DNA from: Streptomyces sp. JH34
GTDB lineage: Bacteria > Actinomycetota > Actinomycetes > Streptomycetales > Streptomycetaceae
DNA length: 64,000 nt
Assembly (NCBI RefSeq): GCF_029428875.1
Contig: NZ_JAJSOO010000001.1
Span: forward strand, 5,518,001-5,582,000
Direction of reading: 5' to 3'
Part shown: positions 37,393-46,345 of the stretch, piece after piece
How positions within the stretch are numbered: position 1 is the first letter of the stretch
Layout: each line of letters starts with the position of its first letter
Notes under the pieces: generated by a model
What the model saw: only the letters and a program-made list of their open reading frames with translations
Databases searched by the model: none
What the model was told of the DNA's origin: nothing
Translations under genes and position numbers: made by a program

Positions 37393-38196
37393 ATGGTGGC
37401 GAAGAAGACCGCCGTATCGAGAACGGCGTCCGAGGGATCCACGGCTGCGGCTGCCGAGGAGGAGACCGCGAGCGCCGGCGCGGAGACGGGCGAGGAGAAG
37501 CCGGCGGGGAAGGCCGCGAGGAGGACGGCCGCCGGGAAGAAGGCGGCGTCACGTCCGCCGGAGCCGGAGCAGGCCGGCCAGGACCCGGCGCACGACGAGC
37601 CGCCGGCGAAGAAGAGCACGGCGAAGAAGAGCGCAGCCAGGAAGACGTCGAAGAAGGCCACGGGGGCGGCTCAGGCCGCCGAGCAGACAGGAGCCCACAC
37701 GGTGGTAGCCAAGAAGAGCGCGGCCCGGTCCACAGCTGCGGAAGAGGGCACCGCCACGGCGGTCCCCCCGGCCAGGGGCGGAGTGGCCACGGCGCCCGCG
37801 GACCTGGCGGTCAGGCCGGGGGAGGACCCCTGGACCCCTGAGGAGGTCGAAGAGGCCCGGACCGAGCTGACCGGCGAGGTCCTGCGGCTGCGCAGCGAGC
37901 TGGAGGCGTCGGGAGAGGCCCTGGCCGGCCTGATGCGTGACTCCGGGGACGGAGCGGGCGACGACGACGCGGACACCGGCACGAAGAACATCACCCGCGA
38001 GCACGAGCTGTCCCTCGCCGCCCACGCCCAGGAGACCCTGGACCAGACCGAGCGCGCCCTGGCCAGGCTCGACGCCGGCACCTACGGCCTCTGCGAGGTC
38101 TGCGGCAAGCCGATCGGCAAGGCGCGGATGCAGGCCTTCCCCCGGGCCACGCTCTGCGTGGAGGACAAGCAGAAGCAGGAGCGGCGCGGCCAGTGA
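37393..38196 (+). CDS. TraR/DksA-type zinc-finger protein with Lys/Ala-rich N-terminus
   Basis: 267 residues from ATG 37393. Residues 1-150 are low complexity, with repeated AKK/ARK and AAE segments like histone H1-type tails. The C-terminal part holds a coiled coil (EARTELTGEVLRLRSELEASGEAL), then the DksA/TraR finger: Cys234-x2-Cys237, x17, Cys255. The expected fourth Cys is Asp258 (LCVEDKQKQ). DksA-like proteins bind RNA polymerase; the basic tail could bind DNA. It is divergent from ileS and lies upstream of lspA, with 177 bases between the two genes. Confidence 0.85.
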   Translation: MVAKKTAVSRTASEGSTAAAAEEETASAGAETGEEKPAGKAARRTAAGKKAASRPPEPEQAGQDPAHDEPPAKKSTAKKSAARKTSKKATGAAQAAEQTGAHTVVAKKSAARSTAAEEGTATAVPPARGGVATAPADLAVRPGEDPWTPEEVEEARTELTGEVLRLRSELEASGEALAGLMRDSGDGAGDDDADTGTKNITREHELSLAAHAQETLDQTERALARLDAGTYGLCEVCGKPIGKARMQAFPRATLCVEDKQKQERRGQ

Positions 38197-38373
38197 AGTC
38201 CGCGGAGCCGGACCCGGCCCGGTCCGCACCCCGCGGGGCCGTACCGGGCCCGCGCCTCCCCGAGGCGTGGGCGCACGGCGCGTCGGGGCAGGTGGTCCGG
38301 GCCTGAGGCCCCTGATCCCGGCGGCGTGTCGTACCCTCGTCCTCAGTCAGGTACCTAGGGTTGAGGGACTCAC

Positions 38374-38988
38374 GTGGCAGAGGCGGAGCGCATCATCGGT
38401 ACGCCGGACATCCCCGATGCCGAGGGGGCCGAAGGGGCTCAGCCCCCGCAGCCCTCCGAGGGCCCGGTCCCAACCGGGACCGGCGGCACCGGCGGCGGCC
38501 GGGGCAGGAAGAAGGTCCTCGTCCTCCTCGTGGTGGCCGTCCTCGCCTACCTGCTCGACCTGATCAGCAAGATGATCGTGGTCGCGAAGCTGGAGCACGA
38601 GGAGCCCATCGAGATCTTCGGCGACTGGCTGAAGTTCGACGCGATCCGCAACGCGGGTGCCGCCTTCGGGATCGGTGAGGCGTTCACCGTGATCTTCACG
38701 GCCATCGCCGCCGTCGTGATCGTCGTGATCGTGCGGCTGGCCCGCAAGCTCTACAGCCTGCCCTGGGCCATCGCCCTGGGGCTCCTGCTCGGCGGGGCGC
38801 TCGGCAACCTCACCGACCGTGTCTTCCGCGCGCCGGGCGTCTTCAAGGGCGCGGTGGTCGACTTCATCGCCCCGGCGCACTTCGCCGTCTTCAACCTCGC
38901 CGACTCAGCGATCGTGTGCGGCGGGATCCTCATCGTGATCCTCTCCTTCAAGGGCCTGGACCCCGACGGCACCGTGCACAAGGACTAG
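38374..38988 (+). CDS. lspA: Lipoprotein signal peptidase LspA
   Basis: 204 residues from GTG 38374. A variable Gly/Pro/Glu-rich N-terminus (1-45) precedes four membrane helices. Catalytic aspartates are Asp148 (GNLTDRVFR) and Asp177 (FNLADSAI), with the conserved RNAGAAFGI block at 92-100. It cleaves prolipoprotein signal peptides. The pseudouridine synthase gene follows after 23 bases, an order common in bacteria. Confidence 0.95.
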   Translation: MAEAERIIGTPDIPDAEGAEGAQPPQPSEGPVPTGTGGTGGGRGRKKVLVLLVVAVLAYLLDLISKMIVVAKLEHEEPIEIFGDWLKFDAIRNAGAAFGIGEAFTVIFTAIAAVVIVVIVRLARKLYSLPWAIALGLLLGGALGNLTDRVFRAPGVFKGAVVDFIAPAHFAVFNLADSAIVCGGILIVILSFKGLDPDGTVHKD

Positions 38989-39011
38989 CGGGCGCAAGGC
39001 ATACTCGACTG

Positions 39012-39953
39012 GTGAGTACGTATCCCGAGGTCCGCACCCTGCCCGTACCCGACGGCCTGGAGGGTGAGCGCGTCGACGCCGCCATCTCCCGGATGTTCGG
39101 TTTCTCCCGCACCAAGGCCGCCGAACTGGCCGCCGCCGGGAAGGTCCAGGTGGACGGCGCGGTGGCCGGGAAGTCCGAGCGCGTGCACGGCGGAGCCTGG
39201 ATGGAAGTGGAGATGCCCCAGGCACCCGCACCGGTCCAGATCGTCGCCGAGCCCGTCGAGGGCATGGAGATCGTCCATGACGACGACGACATCGTCGTCA
39301 TCATGAAGCCGGTCGGTGTCGCCGCCCACCCCAGCCCCGGCTGGACGGGCACCACCGTCATCGGCGGCCTCGCCGCGGCCGGCTACCGCATCTCGACGTC
39401 GGGTGCCGCCGAGCGCCAGGGCGTCGTGCACCGGCTGGACGTCGGCACCTCCGGCCTGATGGTCGTGGCCAAGTCCGAGCGGGCCTACACCCTGCTCAAG
39501 GCGCAGTTCCGCGACCGGGTCGTCGAGAAGAAGTACCACGCGCTGGTCCAGGGCCACCCGGACCCGATGAGCGGCACCATCGACGCCCCCATCGGCCGGC
39601 ACCCCCAGCACGACTACAAGTGGGCCGTCACCGCCGAGGGCAAGCCCTCCGTGACGCACTACGACCTCATCGAGGCCCACCGTGCGGCCAGCCTGCTCGA
39701 CATCAAGCTGGAGACCGGGCGCACGCACCAGATCCGCGTGCACATGTCCGCGCACCGCCACCCCTGCGTCGGCGACCTCACCTACGGCGCCGACCCCACG
39801 CTGGCCAAGCGCCTCGGCCTGACCCGCCAGTGGCTGCACGCGGTCCGGCTCGGCTTCGAGCACCCCGCAGACGGCGGCTGGGTGGAGTTCGAGAGCACCT
39901 ACCCGGACGACCTGCGCCAGGCCCTCGACACCATCGCGGCGGAGAGCCAGTGA
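39012..39953 (+). CDS. RluA-family rRNA pseudouridine synthase (RluD-like)
   Basis: 313 residues from GTG 39012. An N-terminal S4 RNA-binding domain (RVDAAISRMFGFSRTKAAELAAAGKVQVDG-type, about 20-60) precedes the catalytic domain with HRLDVGTSGLMVVAK (Asp143), ALVQGHP and GRTHQIRVHM. It converts uridines in large-subunit rRNA to pseudouridine. The exact target site is not determinable. The next gene overlaps its stop (GTGA). Confidence 0.93.
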   Translation: MSTYPEVRTLPVPDGLEGERVDAAISRMFGFSRTKAAELAAAGKVQVDGAVAGKSERVHGGAWMEVEMPQAPAPVQIVAEPVEGMEIVHDDDDIVVIMKPVGVAAHPSPGWTGTTVIGGLAAAGYRISTSGAAERQGVVHRLDVGTSGLMVVAKSERAYTLLKAQFRDRVVEKKYHALVQGHPDPMSGTIDAPIGRHPQHDYKWAVTAEGKPSVTHYDLIEAHRAASLLDIKLETGRTHQIRVHMSAHRHPCVGDLTYGADPTLAKRLGLTRQWLHAVRLGFEHPADGGWVEFESTYPDDLRQALDTIAAESQ

Positions 39954-40426
39954 CCGCCGCGCCCACCCCGTACAGCACGCGCAGGGCCATCGACGAGACC
40001 GACCTCGCCGCCTGCTTCCAGGTGCGCAAGGACGTCTTCGTCGGCGAGCAGCAGGTGCCCGAGGACATCGAGTACGACACCCACGACGCGACGGCGACGC
40101 ACGTCCTCGCGGTGGCCGCGGACGGCTCCGCCCTCGGTACGGGACGGCTGCTGCACGGTGAGGCGGCGGCGGGGAAGACCGGCGGCGACCACACCTTCGG
40201 GTCGCTCGGACGGCTCGCCGTGACGCGCGAGGCCCGCGGCCTGGGCGTCGGGGCGGCACTGGTCCGTGCGATCGAGGACGAGGCCCGTGTGCTCGGCCTG
40301 GCCGCCGTCGACCTGCACGCCCAGACGCACGCGCTCGGCTTCTACGAGAGGCTCGGCTACACGGCGTACGGCCCCGAGTTCCCGGACGCAGGGATGCCGC
40401 ACCGGGCCATGCGCCGCGCACTCTGA
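39950..40426 (+). CDS. GNAT family N-acetyltransferase
   Basis: 158 residues from GTG 39950. The acetyl-CoA binding motif A is LGRLAVTREARGLGVGAALV, followed by the AVDLHAQTHALGFYERLGY block and a C-terminal FPDAGMPHRAMRR, resembling ElaA-type proteins. The acceptor is unknown. It is translationally coupled to the pseudouridine synthase gene. Confidence 0.9.
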   Translation: MTAAPTPYSTRRAIDETDLAACFQVRKDVFVGEQQVPEDIEYDTHDATATHVLAVAADGSALGTGRLLHGEAAAGKTGGDHTFGSLGRLAVTREARGLGVGAALVRAIEDEARVLGLAAVDLHAQTHALGFYERLGYTAYGPEFPDAGMPHRAMRRAL

Positions 40427-40527
40427 CAGCGGCCCGCGCGGGGGTGCCACGGGCCCGCATGGCACGCTGGGAGCCTTGACCGGCTGACCAACGAGCCCCG
40501 GGCCCGGCGCGCTGCGGAAGGTACGAC

Positions 40528-42114
40528 GTGGACCAGATGGCACTCCTGCTCCTGCTTCTCCTGGGAGCGGTGGTCACCGTGCCGCTGGGTGAGCGGCTGG
40601 GCCTCCCCGCGCCGGTGCTGATGACGCTCGCCGGTGTCGGCATGGCCTTCGCGAGCTTCGTCCCCGACGTGGACATCCCGCCGGAGATCATCCTGCCCGC
40701 CCTGCTGCCCACGCTGCTCTACGCCTCGGTGCAGCGCACCTCCTGGCGGCAGTTCGCATCCAACAAGCGGCCGATCTTCCTGCTGGCGGTCGCCCTCGTC
40801 TTCGTCACGACTGCGGCCGTGGCCACGGTCGCGAACGCCCTGGTGCCCGGACTGCCCATCGCCGCCGCCGTGGCACTGGGCGCCCTCGTCGCCCCGCCCG
40901 ACCCCGTCGCCGCCACGGCGGTCGCGGGCTCGGTCGGCCTGCCGCGCAGGCTCGTCTCCATCCTGGAGGGGGAGGGGCTGTTCAACGACGTCACGGCCAT
41001 CGTCCTGTACCACGTGGCGATCGCCGCCGCCGTCAGCGGCACCTTCTCGCTCCCCGAGGCGTTCGGGCTCCTCGTCCTCTCCGCGGTCGTCGCCGTGGCC
41101 GTCGGCCTGGTGCTCGGCTGGCTGACCATCAAACTCATGGGCCTGCTGGGCGACGCCACGCTGCAGGTCGGCCTGACCCTGCTGGTGCCCTTCGTCAGCT
41201 ACGTCCTCGCCGAGGAGCTGATGGGATCCGGCGTCCTCGCCGTCCTCACCACCGCGCTCTTCCTCGCCGAGCACACCGCGGACGCCGACGACGTCCTCGG
41301 GCGGCTCACCGGCCGGTCCTTCTGGGAGATCGTCGACACCCTGGTGACGGGAGTCGCCTTCGGCCTCATCGGGCTGGAGCTCCACACGGTGTTCGGCACC
41401 GCCGACGGACGCGAGCTGCGGTTCGTCGGCTGGGGCCTGGCGATCGTCGCGGTCGTCGTCGGCGTACGGCTCCTGTGGCTGCTGCCGGCCACCTGGCTCG
41501 CCAAGCGGCTGCACACCCGCCGCGACTACAGCGAGGAGATCCCCACCAGCTGGCGCGAGACCGTCGTCATGTGGTGGGCGGGGATGCGCGGGGTGGCCTC
41601 GGTGGCACTGGCCCTGGCGATCCCGCTGGAGACGGATGACGGGAAGCCCTTCCCCGGCAGGGACGAGATCATCTTCGTCGCGTTCGCCGTGATCATGGCC
41701 ACGCTCGTGTTCCAGGGCCTGACCCTGCCGTGGCTGGTGCGCAAGCTCGGGGTGCGGGCAGACACGGACGCGGAACAGGCCCTGGAACGGGACCTCGCGA
41801 TCCGGGCGGCGAAGGCGGCCAAACACAGGCTCGCGGAGATCGAGGGCGTCGAGGACCTCCCGGAGGAGATCCTGGAGAGGCTCCAGCGCGCGGCCTACGA
41901 CATCGGGGCGCGGATCAGCCCGGACATGGTCGACGACGAGCGGCGCGAGGCGTACGCACAGCGTGCCGAGCGCTTCAAGGCGTTCGGCCGGGTGCAGCGC
42001 GAGCTGCTGTCGGCGGCCCGCCACGAGGTGCTCTCGGCCCGCAGCGAACCCGGCTCGGACCCGGAGGTCGTCGACCGGGTGCTGCGGTACCTCGACGTCC
42101 GCAGCCTGCGCTGA
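40528..42114 (+). CDS. Na+/H+ antiporter, CPA1/NhaP type
   Basis: 528 residues from GTG 40528. About twelve membrane helices span residues 1-415, with the CPA1 signatures APPDPVAATAVAGS and EGEGLFNDVTAIVLYH holding the ion-binding acidic residues. WWAGMRGVASVALALAIP is a further family hallmark. A charged cytoplasmic tail of about 100 residues follows. It would exchange Na+ (or K+) for protons across the membrane. Confidence 0.93.
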   Translation: MDQMALLLLLLLGAVVTVPLGERLGLPAPVLMTLAGVGMAFASFVPDVDIPPEIILPALLPTLLYASVQRTSWRQFASNKRPIFLLAVALVFVTTAAVATVANALVPGLPIAAAVALGALVAPPDPVAATAVAGSVGLPRRLVSILEGEGLFNDVTAIVLYHVAIAAAVSGTFSLPEAFGLLVLSAVVAVAVGLVLGWLTIKLMGLLGDATLQVGLTLLVPFVSYVLAEELMGSGVLAVLTTALFLAEHTADADDVLGRLTGRSFWEIVDTLVTGVAFGLIGLELHTVFGTADGRELRFVGWGLAIVAVVVGVRLLWLLPATWLAKRLHTRRDYSEEIPTSWRETVVMWWAGMRGVASVALALAIPLETDDGKPFPGRDEIIFVAFAVIMATLVFQGLTLPWLVRKLGVRADTDAEQALERDLAIRAAKAAKHRLAEIEGVEDLPEEILERLQRAAYDIGARISPDMVDDERREAYAQRAERFKAFGRVQRELLSAARHEVLSARSEPGSDPEVVDRVLRYLDVRSLR

Positions 42115-42136
42115 GGCACGGACCCGTCACGGAGGT

Positions 42137-43276
42137 TCAGCCGCGTCCCGTGCGGGGGGCCTTGTCCGGTGTGGGCACCCCGCCGCGCGACGGCGTCCGC
42201 AACTCCGCGCCCGTCAGTTCCCGCCAGTGGTCGCCGGGCGGCAGTGCCGCGGGCGACGTGACCACGCGGGGCAGCGCGTACGGATGGTGGTCCCGGAGCC
42301 AGCCGATCATCTGCTCGCGCACGGCGCAGCGCACCGTCCAGATGTCGTCGGCGTCCTTCGCCGTCACCACGGCCCGCACCTCGATCGTCGTGGGGGTGGT
42401 GTCCGTGACGGCCAGGGACCAGTCCCGGCCGTCCCAGGCCGCGCACTCGCCGAGGAGGTCACGCAGCTTCTCGCGCATCGCCGCGACCGGGGCCGAATGG
42501 TCGAGCTGCAGGAAGACGGTGCCGGTCATCTGCACCCCGCCGCGCGACCAGTTCTCGAAGGGCCTGCTCGTGAAGTAGGACACCGGCATCGTGATCCGCC
42601 GTTCGTCCCAGGTCCGTACGGCCAGGAAGGTCAGGGTGATCTCCTCGACCGTCCCCCACTCCCCGTCCACCACCACGGTGTCGCCGATCCGCACCATGTC
42701 GCCGAAGGCGATCTGGAAGCCGGCGAAGAGATTGCCGAGGGTCGACTGGGCGGCGACACCGGCCACGATGCCGATCACACCGGCGGAGGCCAGCATCGAG
42801 GTGCCGACCGTGCGCATCGCCGGGAAGGTGAGCAGCATCGCGGCGGCCGCGACCGTCGCCACCACCGCGGTGACCACCCGCTGGATCAGGGTGACCTGGG
42901 TGCGGACCCGCCGGACGCGGGCGGGATCGCGGGTGGAGGTCGCGTAGCGGGCGTACGAGGACTGCACGACGGTGGCCGCGACACGGATCACCAGCCACGC
43001 CGACGCCGCGATCAGCACCAGGGTCAGGACCTGGCCGATCCCCGCCCGGTGGTCCCGGACCACCCCGAGCCGGATCTGGCCGAAGCTGGCCCTCAGCAGC
43101 GCGGTGCAGAGCACCACCTGCAGGGGTGGGCGGCAGAGCCGCAGCAGACCCCACAGCGGCGTCTCGTGGTGGCGGCTGTCGGCGCGGCGTAGCAGCAGGT
43201 CGACCAGCCAGCCCACCAGCAGCGTGATGATCAGCGACCCGCCCACCACGAGCATGGGCCGCAGTACGTTCTCCAT
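42137..43276 (-). CDS. MscS-family mechanosensitive channel
   Basis: 379 residues from ATG 43276, chosen because GGAGG lies just upstream; a TTG at 43291 would add five residues. There are four N-terminal membrane helices, the pore helix, and the conserved QSTLGNLFAGFQIAFGDMVRIGD segment leading into the beta domain and a C-terminal cytoplasmic domain. It would open under membrane tension to relieve osmotic downshock. It is convergent with the antiporter gene, with only 22 bases between them. Confidence 0.92.
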   Translation of the reverse strand: MENVLRPMLVVGGSLIITLLVGWLVDLLLRRADSRHHETPLWGLLRLCRPPLQVVLCTALLRASFGQIRLGVVRDHRAGIGQVLTLVLIAASAWLVIRVAATVVQSSYARYATSTRDPARVRRVRTQVTLIQRVVTAVVATVAAAAMLLTFPAMRTVGTSMLASAGVIGIVAGVAAQSTLGNLFAGFQIAFGDMVRIGDTVVVDGEWGTVEEITLTFLAVRTWDERRITMPVSYFTSRPFENWSRGGVQMTGTVFLQLDHSAPVAAMREKLRDLLGECAAWDGRDWSLAVTDTTPTTIEVRAVVTAKDADDIWTVRCAVREQMIGWLRDHHPYALPRVVTSPAALPPGDHWRELTGAELRTPSRGGVPTPDKAPRTGRG

Positions 43277-43314
43277 TCCGTCGTCCTCCAAGTGATCGGG
43301 GCACAGCTGGCACC

Positions 43315-43893
43315 ATGGGACGCATGAACATCATGCTTTTCCACTCGACCTACGGTCTGAGGCCCGCTGTGCACGCGGCTGCCGACCGGCTGCGCGCAGC
43401 CGGTCACGAGGTGCGCGTGCCCGATCTCTTCGAGGGACACACCTTCGACACCGTCGAGGAGGGAATGGCCTTCAAGGACCAGGTGGGCAAGGACGAGTTG
43501 CTCAAGCGTGCCGTCCTGGCCGCCGCGCCCTACTCCGACCAGGGCCTCGTCTACGCGGGGTTCTCGTTCGGGGCGTCGGTCGCGCAGACCCTCGCGCTCG
43601 GCGACGCCAAGGCCCGCGGGCTGCTGCTTCTCCACGGCACCTCGGACATCGCGGAGAACGCCTCGGTGGACGAACTGCCCGTGCAGCTGCATGTGGCCGA
43701 CCCCGACCCGTTCGAGTCGCACGACTGGCAGACCAGCTGGTACCTCCAGATGCAGCGGACCGGCGCGGACGTCGAGGTGTACCGCTACCCGGGGGCCGGG
43801 CACCTGTTCACCGACGCGGATCTGCCCGACTTCGACCAGGACGCGGCAGAACTGACCTGGAAGGTCTCGCTCGGATTCCTGGCGACCCTGTAG
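43315..43893 (+). CDS. Dienelactone hydrolase-like alpha/beta hydrolase
   Basis: 192 residues from ATG 43315 (ATG 43324 also possible). The fold resembles the dienelactone hydrolase family, but the nucleophile elbow is GFSFGAS with Ser84 instead of the Cys of classical enzymes. Probable triad partners are Asp129 or Asp131 and His163 (GAGHLF). The substrate is unknown. It is divergent from the MscS gene with 38 bases between the two starts, so their promoters must overlap. Confidence 0.88.
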   Translation: MGRMNIMLFHSTYGLRPAVHAAADRLRAAGHEVRVPDLFEGHTFDTVEEGMAFKDQVGKDELLKRAVLAAAPYSDQGLVYAGFSFGASVAQTLALGDAKARGLLLLHGTSDIAENASVDELPVQLHVADPDPFESHDWQTSWYLQMQRTGADVEVYRYPGAGHLFTDADLPDFDQDAAELTWKVSLGFLATL

Positions 43894-43904
43894 GCCGCCC
43901 GCAC

Positions 43905-43940
43905 GACACGAGGGCCCGAACGGGTTCGGGCCCTCGTGTC
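43905..43940. terminator. Bidirectional terminator between the hydrolase and metalloprotease genes
   Basis: The arms 43905-43921 and 43924-43940 are perfectly complementary over 17 bp with a minimal GG apex. It lies between convergent genes ending at 43893 and 43957. Confidence 0.88.
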
Positions 43941-43956
43941 CGTCCCCGCTGTGGGG

Positions 43957-44949
43957 TCAGCCGGCCCGGTAGGCGGTCCAGCTGTCGCTCATGCGCTGCA
44001 CCTGGCCGCCGGTGAACTGGTACATGCACGCGTCGTACGTGTAGTCCATGAAGTTGTGGACCGGGTCGGCGCCCGGCTTGTTGACGCACGTGTCGCGGCC
44101 CGTCGGGCAGGCGTAGGCGGCGCTCTTCTCGGCCGGGGTGTCCTCGACGTAGTCGCCGTTTCCGTTGCAGCCGCCCTGGAAGGTGTGGTAGAGCCCCAGC
44201 CAGTGACCGACCTCGTGCGTGGCGGTGTCGCCCTCGGCGTAGTTGGTGGCGGAGCCGCCCGGCAGTGACGTGTCGAGGACGACCACGCCGTCCATGGACG
44301 GGTTCGAGCCGTAGGAACTCGGGAAGGTCGCCCAGCCCAGCAGGCCGCCGCCGAGGTTGGCGCTGTAGACGTTCAGCGCGTCGGCGCCGCCCTGGCGGAG
44401 CGCGGACTTCATGGCCTTCTCCGCGGTGGAGCCGGAGCTCAGGTTGTACCAGGACGCGTTGTCCGTGTAGTCCGTGCCGGCGAGCGTGAAGCGGAAGCCG
44501 GAGTCGGTGTTGCCCGTCCCCTGTCCGCCGTAGGCGGCGTTGAGGACGCTCAGCTGGTTGTCGACGGCGGTCGAGGAGAGCTTCCCGGTCGTCCCGGAGT
44601 GGATCACGTGGAAGTAGACCGGAATGCTCGCTCCGGCAGCGGCTGTCGAGCCCGCGACCCGGCGGTCGGCCAGTCTCTCACGCAGATCCGCGTCCATGGC
44701 CTTGGCCTTGGCGGCACTGACCTCGTTGGGCTCGGCCGCGTGACCGGTGCCCCCCGGGCGTGTCTGACGGGCCGTCGCACCTGCCTCGGGGGCATCGGCG
44801 CACTCCTGTGCGGTCGGTGACGCCGACGCCGCGGCGACCGCGCCCCCGGGGGCGCCGGAGAGCGGAGCCAGGGCAAGAGTTCCGGCCAGGAAGGCCGTGC
44901 TCAGGGCGTGACGGCGCAGACGTGGTGATATGCGGACAAGAGCGCGCAC
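43957..44949 (-). CDS. Secreted zinc metalloprotease, M43 (pappalysin-like) type
   Basis: 330 residues from GTG 44949, with AGGAG upstream. An N-terminal signal peptide (basic start, hydrophobic about 15-32, Ala-rich cleavage region about 40) and a propeptide-like segment precede the catalytic domain. The zinc motif is HEVGHWLGLYH (His245, Glu246, His249, His255), with a later Met-turn (NFMDYTYDACM). Several Cys residues flank it and may form disulphides. It would act outside the cell as a protease. Confidence 0.9.
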   Translation of the reverse strand: MRALVRISPRLRRHALSTAFLAGTLALAPLSGAPGGAVAAASASPTAQECADAPEAGATARQTRPGGTGHAAEPNEVSAAKAKAMDADLRERLADRRVAGSTAAAGASIPVYFHVIHSGTTGKLSSTAVDNQLSVLNAAYGGQGTGNTDSGFRFTLAGTDYTDNASWYNLSSGSTAEKAMKSALRQGGADALNVYSANLGGGLLGWATFPSSYGSNPSMDGVVVLDTSLPGGSATNYAEGDTATHEVGHWLGLYHTFQGGCNGNGDYVEDTPAEKSAAYACPTGRDTCVNKPGADPVHNFMDYTYDACMYQFTGGQVQRMSDSWTAYRAG

Positions 44950-44974
44950 AGTGACTCCTAGCGGGCGTGTGGGT

Positions 44975-44991
44975 GAGAGGAACTTCCTCTC
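44975..44991. promoter_or_regulatory. Palindrome upstream of the metalloprotease gene
   Basis: GAGAGGAA (44975-44982) and TTCCTCTC (44984-44991) form a dyad with a single central base, 26-42 bases before the GTG start. A 6-bp hairpin (CTCCCG/CGGGAG) directly follows. It is an operator candidate. The remaining gap from 44992 to 45306 shows no supported gene. Confidence 0.4.
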
Positions 44992-45306
44992 CCGCCGCCG
45001 GGAGATTACGTGGCCATGTCACGCCTGAGCAGAGTTGATCAAGCCAATTGGTCTTTCCGTAAACCAGGGCAAAGGGGGGCGAAATTCTCGGCGCGTCCCA
45101 GGGGTTGAGATGAATGCGTAACGTCTGGCGCTTTCCGGACGGGTGGTGTGTCCGGATTCGATCCATGGATGGCACCGTTCGCCGTCGACGGTGTTACCGC
45201 TCTGCGCGAGTTCGGCGATGGCTGAAACTGATCGGTCGAGCTCCCGCTGGGCGCCTGTCGGGGCCTTCTGGATGCCGCTGTGCTGCGCCGCGGTCCGCGC
45301 GGACCG

Positions 45307-45358
45307 GGGACACGGGAACCACCGACGGCCCCGGGACACGGGAACCACCGACGGCCCC
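45307..45358. repeat. Perfect 26-bp tandem duplication
   Basis: Bases 45307-45332 are repeated exactly at 45333-45358. The repeat lies in the 531-base gap between the metalloprotease and DsbA-like genes, outside any supported gene. Confidence 0.9.
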
Positions 45359-45388
45359 GGGGCGGCGCCCTGCCGACGCGCAGAGCGA

Positions 45389-45423
45389 ACAGGCGGGCGA
45401 ACCTGAGAGGTTCGCCCGCCTGT
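45389..45423. terminator. Terminator of the DsbA-like gene
   Basis: A perfect 16-bp stem (ACAGGCGGGCGAACCT at 45389-45404 with 45408-45423) has a 3-base loop. It lies 58 bases after the minus-strand stop at 45481. Confidence 0.85.
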
Positions 45424-45480
45424 CGGTGATCCGCTACCCGAAGCCGTGCCTCCGGTCACGCGGAGGCCGGAGGCTTCCCG

Positions 45481-46296
45481 TCAGCCCTTCAGCGCCTTGG
45501 TGATCGCGGTGTTGAAGTCGGCCACCGTCATGGGGGCGTTCTTGCTGCCCTCCGCGGTGAGTGTCTTGCCGTCCATCTTGAGCGTCGGCGTGCCCTGCAC
45601 CCCGCTCTTGTCGAACGCCTTGGACATCTTGATCGCCCAGGCGTCGAACGTGCCGTCCTCGACGTCCTTCTGGAAGGCCTTGTTGCCCTTCAGCGCGTCC
45701 ACCGAGTCCGCCACCTCGATCAGGTAGCTGTCCTTGGCGAACTTGTCGTTCGTCTCCTCGGGGTGGTACTTCGCGGAGTACAGCGCGGTCTTGTACTCCA
45801 GGAAGGCCTCGGGGCTCACGTCGAGCGCCGCGCCCAGCGCGCTCAGGGCGTTCTTCGAGCCCTCGCCGCTGTCCGAGTTGTCGATGAAGGTCGCACCGAC
45901 GTACTTGATCTTGTACTTGCCGGCGTCGACGTCCTTGGACACGGTCTCGCCGACCGTCTGCTCGAACGTGGCGCAGATCGGGCAGCGCGAGTCCTCGTAG
46001 AGTTCCAGGGTCTTCTTGGCGCTCGACTCACCGATCACGACGGTCGTGCCGTCGTCCCCCGACGTGTTCTTGGGCGCGGTGACGTTCTTCGCGTCCCCCG
46101 CGGCCTCCCAGGCGGAGGGCTTGTTCAGCTGCATCACGCCGTAGCTGACAGCGCCGGCGACAGCCAGCACGGCCACGACCGAGACGCCGACGACGACCTG
46201 CTTGCGTGCCTTGTCCTTCTTGGCCTGGCGCTCGCGCTCCGCGCGCAGCCGCTCGCGGGCGGCGGACTTGTTGGCCTGGCTGTTGCGCTTGCTCAT
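45481..46296 (-). CDS. Membrane-anchored DsbA-like thiol-disulphide protein
   Basis: 271 residues from ATG 46296. A basic cytoplasmic segment (1-32) precedes one membrane helix (about 33-55). The thioredoxin-like DsbA domain carries Cys105-Pro-Ile-Cys108 (EDSRCPICATFE) and a GTPTL cis-proline loop. It is probably an extracytoplasmic oxidase or isomerase for protein disulphides. The next gene upstream, a membrane protein, lies 49 bases away and could be its redox partner, though this is inference. Confidence 0.93.
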   Translation of the reverse strand: MSKRNSQANKSAARERLRAERERQAKKDKARKQVVVGVSVVAVLAVAGAVSYGVMQLNKPSAWEAAGDAKNVTAPKNTSGDDGTTVVIGESSAKKTLELYEDSRCPICATFEQTVGETVSKDVDAGKYKIKYVGATFIDNSDSGEGSKNALSALGAALDVSPEAFLEYKTALYSAKYHPEETNDKFAKDSYLIEVADSVDALKGNKAFQKDVEDGTFDAWAIKMSKAFDKSGVQGTPTLKMDGKTLTAEGSKNAPMTVADFNTAITKALKG

Positions 46297-46345
46297 GGGG
46301 ATGCTCCGTAGGTGGGGGTGGCTCGAAAGGGGGCGTACCGCGTAC

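Noticed and set aside
38193..38306. 37-codon frame overlapping the DksA-like gene stop as GTGA
   Set aside because: No ribosome binding site of note, Pro/Ala/Gly-rich composition, no recognisable pattern. Probably chance.
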